Shown here one piece after another: positions 8,837 to 17,155 of a stretch of 17,155 bases of DNA (positions are counted from its first letter, which is position 1; each line of letters starts with the position of its first letter). The position numbers and the translations under genes are program-made. The notes beneath the pieces were generated by a model. That model was given only the letters and a program-made list of their open reading frames with translations. It ran no database searches and had not been told where the DNA came from. The stretch is from Cristatella mucedo (lineage: Eukaryota > Bryozoa > Phylactolaemata > Cristatellidae), in assembly GCA_009760855.2 (NCBI GenBank), contig WPIO01000625.1, forward strand, positions 1 through 17,155. The letters are read 5' to 3'.

Positions 8837-9589
8837 TGATAATTCACTTATAAAAATCAGACTGATAAACAACCAATAGCACGCATTGAGCCAGCAGCAA
8901 TGGTTCACTATGTCTTCAAAAGTTCCTCCATAGTAATTAATGTAAAATGAAGCATTGATTGGGACATGCAGAAGTATACTCTGTAAGAATCACATGTCTT
9001 TAAAGATGCTTTTACGTAATACGTTATTTCTGCCATCGTGATAAAATGTCCCTTAATAGCGTTTAAACCAATCCCCTTATTGGTCATATAGTTGCTAACT
9101 TGAGTTTCCAACTTCTTAAAAAATCTAGTACATACACATGGACTCGCAAGAACGTAGTAGGAAAGAAATTTATTGTATGCGGTGGGTACTGCTTAACAGG
9201 CATTGCCATTGGTGGCTAATTAATGCAGTGCTCTCTGTTGTGAATGTGGAATCTTTAAGCTGCTTTTGGCTGAAGCACTTGTGATCGTTATTTCAAAAGA
9301 TTCCAGGGAGCTATTATTTAGCTCTTGTGTAGTCCACAGTTGTAACTCCGTAAGTGAAAATCAGAAAAGTCAACGCCCAGTTTTTCATGCAAGAGAGAAC
9401 TCACAATTTTGCCGGAAACACGGAGCTAGCGGCTAGTACGGAACAGGCTTCTAATAAACCAGGTGTACAGAGAAGGAGTATCTGAAATTACTCAGGCATA
9501 ATCTGTATTTTAGTTTATTAAGGTGGCAAGCCGAATGTTGCAACGTCCCATAGTTAGCTGTGGCTAGTTTTCTTTATTCTTCGGACTGA
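8835..9589. other. No gene recognised
   Basis: Moderately AT-rich sequence with no LINE or SINE match found. A 67-codon minus-strand frame (8908-9111) encodes a peptide I do not recognise. Confidence 0.45.
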
Positions 9590-10860
9590 GTAACGCCTAT
9601 TTGTAACAGGATCGCCCGATCCCAGCGCCTATTCATAGGTTATTGCAGTCTGTCCTCATCACCGGCAGTCGGCGAGTGGCCTGCCAGCTGCATCACCGTC
9701 CAAGCTCAGTTGTTAGCAACTACACCACAGCCTCGAACCAATTTCTACTGCCACAATCGCCTATTGCATGGGTCGAGTTTGTCTCATGGTTAGTGAAGGT
9801 CCTACCCTGATATTTGCCCTCTTTTCATCTTCGCATGCCTTTAAACTTGCCGCAGCTCTTCACTCAGCCTACACTAAACCGTGGGGGCCGGCTATAGTGC
9901 GCCTACTCACACGCTCCGCTAGCGACTCCGGGCTACTGAGAAGATGGTCCGGGGTCCAACTAATGGTTACCCACAAAAGTACCGAGCGCTGTACGCCTCT
10001 GCGGCGCCTGGCTTGCAATCCATTGCCCCTGTCAGTGGGCAGTCTTCCGATCAGCACTGGGTTCAGGCCTGGCAGCACGTCCGGGGAAGACGCCATCGCT
10101 GGCTATCGCTCGTCGTTACTTTATGGTGACCGCCGCAGCATGTCAGGCCGCGTCCACTGAGCGGTCAAACTGGTTGCCTCGAATCTCGGCCCGACCTGTG
10201 GCTACCTATTCCGTAGTGTGCAGTGGCCAGAGTTCGCGGGCACCACTTGAAATTTATCAGGTCGCGGTCTTTCTTGCAACACCTTATGCATTTAAGGGGA
10301 GGACGGTGAAGCATTGGCCCGGTACTATCCGCTGTGTTACGAATGCATACGTTGTCGTCGCTTTATTGAATTATTCTATTTCGGAACTGACTGTGTCATA
10401 ATCCATGGCTTGGTGTCATGCAAACCAAACGTCACACACTATTTCGGTGGTTGTCCTAATGGTTACGAGCTTGGCTGGGGAGTGGCTTGGGCGTCGTACG
10501 AAAGTAGATAGCTGTACGCTAGGCTAGTGTTGCACACTGTGTGCCCCTTGAACGCCATGCCATACGCCGCGGCGGAAATTGACTCGTTTAATTACGGCAC
10601 GGACACACTGCTTCGCTGCCCTGCTGGCCTATCGTCGGCATCGCGACGAGCATTGGTGCCGCAGCGACGACTCGTTAGCCTCGACTCCTCAAGACTCACG
10701 CTTCGCCGGCTAAGCTTGTGTGTTGGAACGGACCAGTGCTGTTGTGAACGTGAGGTTTGCAGCGGTCGTCCGCTGGCGCACGAGCCACTGTGGTGCGTTT
10801 GAAACAAAGCTTAAGGTATAACTGTTGTGCACGCACGTTCGCGCGTGGCCATTGATAACT
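9590..10860. other. GC- and CpG-rich block of unknown identity
   Basis: Base composition changes sharply here. CpG is dense, for example 17 CpG in the 120 bases 10561-10680, against very few in the flanks. Open frames of 60-130 codons occur on both strands: 9768-10160 (+), 9869-10096 (-), 10123-10401 (+), 10314-10511 (+), 10527-10802 (+) and 10592-10807 (-). They overlap, so most must be shadows, and GC-rich DNA has few stops by chance. None has a domain I recognise with confidence. The frame at 10314-10511 has a cysteine pattern resembling a LIM finger (see findings). Possible readings are a CpG-rich promoter with a first exon, a foreign or mobile segment, or a conserved non-coding element. 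I see no terminal repeats or target duplication at its edges. Confidence 0.5.
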
Positions 10861-10873
10861 TACTTCCAATGGC
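10848..10873. repeat. 7-bp inverted repeat at right edge of the GC block
   Basis: GCCATTG (10848-10854) and CAATGGC (10867-10873) form a perfect 7-bp inverted repeat around a 12-base loop. It marks the end of the CpG-rich block but has no partner at the left edge, so it is not evidence for a transposon. Confidence 0.45.
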
Positions 10874-11308
10874 GTCGTGTCTCGTGACTTGACTTCTTAA
10901 ACGAAGCTAAAAATGAACATGTTCATCGCAGAAGTTGGTAGGTCCTTCCTATTCGTACTTGTTCTGCTTATGTGTGCTGAAGCTGCATACTACCACTAAG
11001 CACATGTATATCTTGACTTTGCATATATCACGTCTGACCACATTATGCTGATTACTGTATACGGCACCACTAACCATTTAACCATACTTCCAGACTGCAA
11101 TTTAAAATGCTGGAATATTTTCTTTTTGTGTAGCCACGAGTTCCAAATACTACTAAGTGGCTGAAATTTTCTGACGTCAGCTTTTAAAAGACGTTTGTGA
11201 GTTCGCGTTTAAAAATATAACAACATTTACCGTCTAGGAAAAAGTCTGCATACTCTTAAGATCAAAAACTACAGCTATTTAGACGAGATCAATACGATAA
11301 ATATGGAA
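10874..11308. other. No gene recognised
   Basis: AT-rich sequence between the GC block and the hairpin cluster. No repeat or coding match seen. Confidence 0.45.
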
Positions 11309-11329
11309 ATTATAACGACGAGTTATAAT
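11309..11329. repeat. Perfect 8-bp hairpin
   Basis: ATTATAAC, loop GACGA, GTTATAAT. First of several strong inverted repeats within 270 bp. Confidence 0.6.
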
Positions 11330-11426
11330 GACGCAGCCTTCATCGATAGGCCCTTGCTGGGTGTCTGTAGTTGAAGTCACATCTCTAAAACTTGGATATT
11401 CACTCAGAAATATACCAAGAATCATA

Positions 11427-11514
11427 AAAGCCGGTCCAATCGGTCATTATTGGACTGAAAATTAACTACCACGTATTATTTTCAGTCGGCGTGAGAAAAA
11501 AACACCCGGCCTTT
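11427..11514. repeat. Overlapping and nested inverted repeats
   Basis: GTCCAAT (11434-11440) pairs with ATTGGAC (11449-11455) across 8 bases. ACTGAAAAT (11454-11462) pairs with ATTTTCAGT (11478-11486), nine perfect base pairs. The two stems share the bases at 11454-11455, so they are alternatives or neighbours in a folded form. An outer pair, AAAGCCGG (11427-11434) with CCGGCCTTT (11506-11514), differs by one extra base. The arrangement could be part of a small foldback element or a structured RNA. Confidence 0.55.
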
Positions 11515-11549
11515 ACCTACACCTAACGTCAAAATTTTAATAAAATGTA

Positions 11550-11578
11550 TGGTATGTTGCGTTTCGGGCGACATACCA
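11550..11578. repeat. 11-bp hairpin with one wobble pair
   Basis: TGGTATGTTGC (11550-11560), loop GTTTCGG, GCGACATACCA (11568-11578). The only departure from perfect complementarity gives a G-U wobble if transcribed from the plus strand. It is the strongest single hairpin I found outside the SINEs. Confidence 0.65.
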
Positions 11579-11639
11579 AATAATTAGCCTTGCGGTTTTC
11601 TGTAGAATTATGCTTTATCAGCAGCATGTCCTCAGACGC

Positions 11640-11884
11640 AGGCACGATATCGAAGCTCGCTAACAGCCACGTGTACTTTCGGAGGCGCCTACATTGCTCC
11701 CGAAAGAGCCATTCTCACCTAGGCCGGCGCTCCTGCTTACCGTTACTCTCTTCCAGCCACAGCTCATCCCCGTGGGTCAGCTATATGCCAAAGCCGGCCT
11801 GTGTCCAAGGTGCAGCCGTCAGACGGCAGCTGAGCACTGGCCTATCCGTAGGCCACATCCACCAGCTGTTCGGCCTGGGGTTTT
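11640..11884. other. Second GC-rich patch, unidentified
   Basis: A locally GC-rich stretch with a 106-codon plus-strand frame (11590-11910) and a 64-codon frame (11694-11888) overlapping it. Neither is recognisable. The longer one runs into the LINE end on its right, so its last codons are repeat sequence. The GCCGG and AGCTG content resembles the block at 9590-10860, but I found no long match between them. Confidence 0.4.
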
Positions 11885-12012
11885 GTAATGTAACGAATGT
11901 CCCTCTGTAAATCCACAATGTCTTACAGACCAACATGGTGTTACGCATGAGAGTTTTGTATAGCCCACTGACTGCCTAAGTGCCTTTCGGTACTGTTAGT
12001 GGTGGACTCTAC
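11885..12012 (-). mobile_element. LINE 3' end, heavily truncated copy
   Basis: On the minus strand this copy reads TACCGAAAGGCACTTAGGCAG, GGGCTATACAAAACTCTC, ATGCGTAACACC, GTGGATTTACAGAGG, and ends with CATTCGTTACATTAC at 11885. Each block aligns with the shared LINE tail. Only about 125 bp of the tail is present and the match fades at about 12012. It has no coding part. Confidence 0.78.
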
Positions 12013-12029
12013 CGGTCTGCCTGCACCGA

Positions 12030-13128
12030 CCGAGTGACGGCGTTCCTATTAATCTCAAAGCATGCACAGAAACACACACCACATTTTTCTCTAAGTCCAA
12101 AATATTGTCGCCTCTATGCTGAGGATTACAAGCTGCATTTGTCACTTGAATCGTCGTAATCAGCCAATTGAACGATAGGCAAAATGGATATGTGACGAAT
12201 AATCAATCTTGGATTTTGTTTATTTTACTTTACTAAACGACGGTAAAATGAGCTCCTACTCAACCGAAACACTAAGTGCAAGATTAACTTAGGTCACTTG
12301 TATAGTGATGCTGTAATGCGACAGTCGTGATATGTTCGGAATCTAGGTATCCTGTGGGATAACTGCTCAAAGTTTGAAAGCTTCCTTAAAAATACTGCTT
12401 CTCTAGCTTGGTACTACTTTAGATCCCTGTCTGACATTAGAGACTTTTTAACTCGACGGATGGCTAAAAATCTAACTAGCTTCCTAGTCTGAGATGCGAT
12501 TACTGCAATCCAGCTTTGTCAAGTCTAATCAAAAAGTCTCAAGCCTCTGTAGCTGGTGATGCATGTAGCTGAGTGGTTAGTGTATAATCATAGGTGTTTA
12601 CCCGTATTGTCCGTTTATCTTTGGGAAAAGCGATGGCATCGATCAGCAGATGAAAAGTGAAATCCTTACTCTGAACCGCCCGGCACGTCGTGGTTTAGCG
12701 AAGTTTGACAAATCTTAACTCCTGCACAAGGTTCACACTCCTCATACCCTCATGTCATCCATCGACCATAATTTTTTTCTCAGCAATTTGCTCTTAAAAC
12801 GATCGTCGCCCAAAGCTTACATCCTGCAGATTCATGAGAGTGGACCTCATGTATACAATTGTTTTGTAACGAAACATGCCTAGCAGTTAGATGCGGTCAA
12901 TTCTTCCAGCTGTCTCTAGCTGCTTCTTCTAAGTTGTTCACTTTCTAGACTGCCAAGCTTACTTATCTATGCTACTTTCTCACTTTTTTCCAAAGATGAA
13001 GCCTTTAGGCTACGCAATTATCACCTCAATCAGCTCTGGTTTTGACTGTGATATAAAAGACACTGCAGCGTAACATCCGCTCTGCCCTCCTGGCTGTTTT
13101 GTGCTGCATCGTTGAATTCATTACAATA
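12030..13128 (+). mobile_element. LINE copy, RT catalytic motif to 3' end, broken
   Basis: The longest-ranging LINE copy. One plus-strand frame gives FSLSPKYCRLYAED with LYAED at 12112-12126, where YADD has become YAED, followed by YKLHLSL. A neighbouring frame gives LLNDGKMS for LKLN..KTE. The first frame then reads VRNLGILWDNCSKFESFLK from 12334 and YYFRSLSDIRDFLTRRMAKNL up to a stop at 12490-12492. A shift leads to CDYCNPALSSLIKK (12495-12533), which matches SRLDYCN.LL.GLPKK. Then come LQLVMHVA..LV with a stop in place of Q, PVLS, RRGLAKF, a TPHTLMSS stretch, and QSLHPADS-stop-EWTS for KSFSSAGPRLWNS near 12815-12850. The shared 3' tail follows and ends at TTCATTACAATA around 13128. Stops and shifts make it inactive. 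Order and spacing fit the CR1/L2 group. Confidence 0.87.
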
Positions 13129-15198
13129 ATCTTGTGCCATTCTTCACACCATTACCAGTATAGATTGTGCTGGCAATGTTACTGTGTTCTTGTACTTTGA
13201 GTCTTCACCAGTATTCACAACTATCACTGGAAGGCTGTTGCTCAGAAAATGATCAGTCAGTCGAACCAAGTTCAGGCACTGCTTTAATCGCAAATAATTA
13301 TTAAAATAATTCTTAAACCTCTTATCACGAGTGATGAGATTACACATTGAGAAACTGAAAAGCGATTCACTTGGCAAAAACTGACAACTGCTTTTGATCA
13401 CTTGGTATATTGTCTTACACTTTCTCATAATCTCAAAACAAAAGAAAGTTTGTTAGATTCCTTTATTTTTATTTTTTTCGAAAAATCATTTCAAGATTAA
13501 CCACGTCTGCAAGGGCTGTGATGTTAATTTCGTTGACAAGACTTGGCGATGATAACCTTCAATACAAAAGAGGTAACAAAATCAGGGCAGTCATTAGTAA
13601 GAAAACATACAATTTCTTTTATGTAAAATCTGCTCAAACAGATATATTCAGCTACTTGTTTATGCATATGTAATGGCAACAGAACAGTTTCGCAAGAGGT
13701 AGCTCGTGATCACAATAGCTGCATCCATCTAGATGCTTTATACTTGAAATAATATCAGCCACTATAGAGTATGTTTATCGTATTACAGTAATTGCTTCAA
13801 ATTATTAGCCAGGATTTATAAATCCGAAACAGGCACAAAAACTCTCAATAATGACAGACACAAAAAGCATGGCGAAGGGGGATCTGAAAAAGTGCATCGA
13901 AAACATTTTTACATGAGGTACACAAAGTAAAGCATTTACAAAAAATATATGTGGATGATAACATGAGACATGAAGACATAAATAAAATACGAATAAGACA
14001 TGTTCTAACTAGCTTTCTAAATTTATTATTTCACCTTTGCATGAAGACTTTATTAATCTGAACAGACAATCAGCATCTTTGCAGTAGCTAAGAGTATTAT
14101 TGTGTATGTTCGTCATGCTTTGGTCAGCTATTTGGATGGAGGAACTGAAAAAGCCAAATCGTTTCAGAACTGCTCCAATTAGAAGACTGTGCAAGGCTAG
14201 GGGTATTTAAGTAAGTTTAACAGCTAGTTTTACCTTGCTCTTACAAATATGATTTATTCTTGGTAAAATAACCTGCTTCCTTATCCTTAAGAAAATCACT
14301 GCTAGTGTTAAATTTTGATTTCTCCTGGGTGACAAAAAGAGTGCGAGTTATCATTTATCCAGTAGGTCAGCCAAAAAAAACTGTAGGAGTATTTGGTATT
14401 GCTGTTTACGTTGGTCAGTAAAGAGTGAATGAGCAATCTATAAACGCAAGTTTTAATACGTCCCTGATAATAATAAAGCAAATTTTTTTAGCAACAGCAA
14501 AACCTGCATGATGGTTCATTGTCATCAATTCTTCTCTGTTACAAGCGTTTGAAAAAATGTGCAAATCCTTGCATGCATTAGCTTAGCATTCTCAAAATAG
14601 CGGTTACATAGATTGATAAATCACAGATTCGGAGCGATTAAATAAATAGGTTTTTCAAAATTCAGATATTTTGGCTCACTTTTAATAGATAATGTATTGA
14701 TGGAACCCGTCCAAATGACAGTGTCGTTTAAATGGAAACTATGCATATATACAGATAACTGTATTTGCCACAGGCAGTAACTGATCGCAATTTTAAACTG
14801 TGAGCATTCTATGTGAGAAATGCATTCGCATCGGTACAATTAAACGTGGCTATTAGTACACCACTATAAGCTTGCGGAAAAATAAAATACTCACTGATTC
14901 TTCACGATACGATATTAGGCGATGGCACCTATTCGTTTACAAAAAAGTTCAGGTCCACAATAATTTATTTCTTTACCATGAGAAAGACATCCATTCAAAT
15001 AAATGTATTCAAAACCATTATTCTCGGGAAAGTGTTATCCGTCCTGTCAGCTAAATCATTATTTATTGCCTACCCAAGTAACTGAGCAGACGACGAGACA
15101 TATAAATATGCAGTGGCATAGCCAGTAGAGTTCAACAGGTGCTACTGCCACGATTGATTCCATTCAATTTGCACTATCGAACGAGAGTAGGCTGCTAG
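13129..15198. other. AT-rich interval, no recognised gene
   Basis: A minus-strand frame of 94 codons (13144-13428) begins with a lysine-rich start and includes a VIVVNTGEDSKYKN stretch. I recognise no family, and codon usage gives no support beyond its length. Other frames (14009-14194 minus, 14621-14839 minus, 14872-15054 plus) are 60-72 codons and AT-rich. A T-run occurs near 13465-13480. No LINE or SINE match was found. Confidence 0.5.
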
Positions 15199-15381
15199 GT
15201 AGATAAATAAATAAATGCTATCTGATTTAACAGCCTCTTTTGTATAGCGACAGAAGTGCTTTTACGGCTATCACCACCACTTGCAGTGGCGATAAAGGAT
15301 CGCCCACTGCCAAATTCAAGCCCACGACCTCGGGACCGAGTTCGTGAAAAGCAACTAACTTACCTAGTGAGCCATTCACAA
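15199..15381 (-). mobile_element. tRNA-derived SINE, copy 2
   Basis: Reverse-strand copy of the SINE at 1708-1880. The A box (TGGCTCACTAGG, complement of 15363-15374) is perfect. The B box reads GGCTTGAATTT. The palindrome between the boxes (15323-15346) has one mismatch at a different position from copy 1. The body hairpin GGCGAT-CCTTT-ATCGCC (15288-15304) is perfect again, and CTTCTGTCGCTATACAAA and AGAGGCTGTTAAATC match copy 1. The tail is ATTTATTTATTT, seen on the plus strand as the TAAA repeat at 15203-15216. I could not find a convincing target-site duplication here, so this copy may be older or the flank has changed. Confidence 0.86.
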
Positions 15382-17155
15382 ATAGTCGTAGCAGTTATTT
15401 TGATGATGTAATACTAAAACCATCGCCCAAAACCACGATTAGTTAAAAAGCACTATGCCCTAAGCACTGATGTAGATAGTTCTTTGTACTTCAAGACTAT
15501 GCACAATCATGCAATTTGTTGACTGTACCAAGCCATAAACTCTATTACGAAGCCGTACTTTTAACTATTAAATAGCTTTTAACAATGGATTAGTCATCCT
15601 CAATACACATTGCTTCCACGTTATTTCTCAATATTGGTGTATCATTAAGATCCTATATTTAGTAAATATTTACTGCACACACCTGAGCTCCCACTGACTT
15701 GAATGTTTCCAGATACTTCTCCGTTAGCCAATGTAAGTCAAAATCATGCATAATTTTTAAAAATTCTGAGGTTAAAACTCTCTCTAATTAAACGCTTTAA
15801 TTTTAATTCCAAAGACTGTAAAAATCACTGGATTTCTTAGCCTCTATGGGCATTGCTTTCACCTAAAGCCACTGTGTTGTTGCTTTAATCGGATGCTATC
15901 AATTTTGAAATATATATCAAGATTGTTTCTCTTATTGCTTTCTGGACGTTCAAAATACTTCTTTCGCCAGCTGACCTTTCTGACTAAACCACTCTTCAAA
16001 TAGGCTCTAGTCCTAAATTCTCATCATCTACCTAGTCATCTCACCAGCCCTCGCCCTCAACGGAAATCTTGTGACCATCGAAACATTATATAGCATGTAC
16101 AAAAAGTCCTGAAGGAGCTGGGGTTTTTACCTGCATAAACCGTGCACAATATAATATTTTTTAAAGATGCAAATTTTTTTCAGCCTGTTCTGAGAGGCAG
16201 TGATTGATTTCCCTTGTTTTTTTGCGACTCTACTCGTAAACGTATGCGATTCCTTGCATGCAATTAGTCACAGGAAGTCCTACTAACCCTTAGCTGGGCC
16301 GATTCTTTATTGTTGTAGCTCGCTTGTCTAAGCCTTATACTTGTGTTCTTTTCGCATGCTTAGGTAAGAATTGTGCATTGCAAGTCACTAAAACGTTTTT
16401 AAAAGTCTCCTTTAGCAGCAGTAACGTCTCACGATACACGTTTCGTAATCTTAAGGCTCAATTTGAGCGACCTGTGATTGGTATTATCGCATTTTTGGTA
16501 CGTTTGATACGGATCTGCATTGCCTTAACATATTAAATAGTTATTCCTGTATGTTGACTTGCGAAACTATTTAACTCGGACAAGCTTGGCCAGGCTTAAA
16601 GTATACCATTATACTAAAATTCGCCTAGCTCATAAAAATGAATTTCAGAAAGATTTGTGTAGACGTTTTATACGTAATTCTAAAGCAAAAGCTTCACGAT
16701 TATGTTTAATCAATTAGGCAGCCTAGATTAATTTAATCCATGATTATCTCTCTTCAGACAATAATAAGAAATAAAATACCTTAACAACATAGGCATTGGG
16801 GTTCGACCAGCAAATACTATGAGATAAATGGGAACGAAAACTGGCAAAATATGAACTGAGAACTTGCACCCAAATGACTGACTGCAGTTAGTAGATCTAA
16901 TTTGGAAGCACATATTATAGATTCGTAGCTCCTGAAACATGCTAAGCAACAGAAGGCAGTTTAGCCGACATTATTTAGAGGATACTCCGTTTCAGGACTG
17001 GCATTTGGTTATGAATTGAAGAAGAGAAGGTGCTTGTTCCACATGTCGATAGTATTTATTCACACCGGATACTCATTCTCATGCTGCCGTTCGTGGCACG
17101 TTCATGCAACTGTCCTGTGATGTTGCTTCCATTCTTCTCGATGCCTAGTTGCTCT
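15382..17155. other. Right flank, no recognised gene
   Basis: AT-rich sequence. Frames of 70 codons (16324-16536 plus) and 73 codons (16728-16949 minus) are open but have no domain I recognise. No repeat match to the LINE or SINE was found. Confidence 0.5.

Noticed and set aside
9768-10160. A 130-codon gene, the longest frame in the window
   Set aside because: It lies in GC-rich DNA where stops are scarce, overlaps long frames on the other strand, and shows no domain I recognise. It is reported only as part of the block.
12564-12586. tRNA-like A box (TAGCTGAGTGG) suggesting another tRNA or SINE head
   Set aside because: It lies inside the LINE copy, where the same bases encode the VMHVA..LV block in the expected place. 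No B box follows.
1-17155. CRISPR arrays, phage, operons or a bacterial defence system
   Set aside because: There are no regularly spaced direct repeats, no closely packed long frames and no recognisable bacterial genes. The repeats present are eukaryotic retroelements.

Overview
The window looks like repeat-rich, non-coding animal (metazoan) nuclear DNA. It is fairly AT-rich, has no long open frame (the longest single frame is 130 codons), no rRNA, no tRNA gene with a full cloverleaf, no CRISPR array and no bacterial-style gene packing. Instead it carries decayed copies of a CR1/L2-type non-LTR retrotransposon (LINE), two copies of a tRNA-derived SINE, a (TA)n microsatellite, a cluster of hairpins and one long GC- and CpG-rich block. 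I cannot name the species. The SINE and LINE types fit many invertebrates and some vertebrates.

Layout. 220-503 (+): LINE 3' end. 560-1130 (+): LINE reverse transcriptase (RT) fragment. 1708-1880 (+): SINE with an imperfect target-site duplication. 1898-5243: no gene recognised. 5244-6025 (-) and 6152-7395 (-): two LINE copies in the same orientation, 126 bp apart. 7795-8133 (+): another LINE 3' end. 8792-8834: TA microsatellite. About 9590-10860: GC/CpG-rich block of unknown identity. 11309-11578: cluster of strong inverted repeats. 11640-11884: second, smaller GC-rich patch. 11885-12012 (-): LINE 3' end. 12030-13128 (+): the most complete LINE copy, from the RT catalytic motif to the 3' end. 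15199-15381 (-): second SINE copy. The flanks and 13129-15198 are AT-rich with nothing recognised.

How the parts relate. The LINE fragments overlap one another and together cover RT motifs, the post-RT NLGV and DYCN blocks, the LHWLPV-like block, the SFSxAGPxLWN block and a conserved 3' tail ending in a CATTACATT-like sequence. Every copy has stops, frameshifts or deletions, so none looks able to move. The SINE copies end in T-rich or ATTT tails unlike the LINE end, so this LINE is probably not their mobilising partner. No intact host gene is supported. The best places to look for a host exon or promoter are the GC-rich block and a weak LIM-like cysteine pattern inside it.
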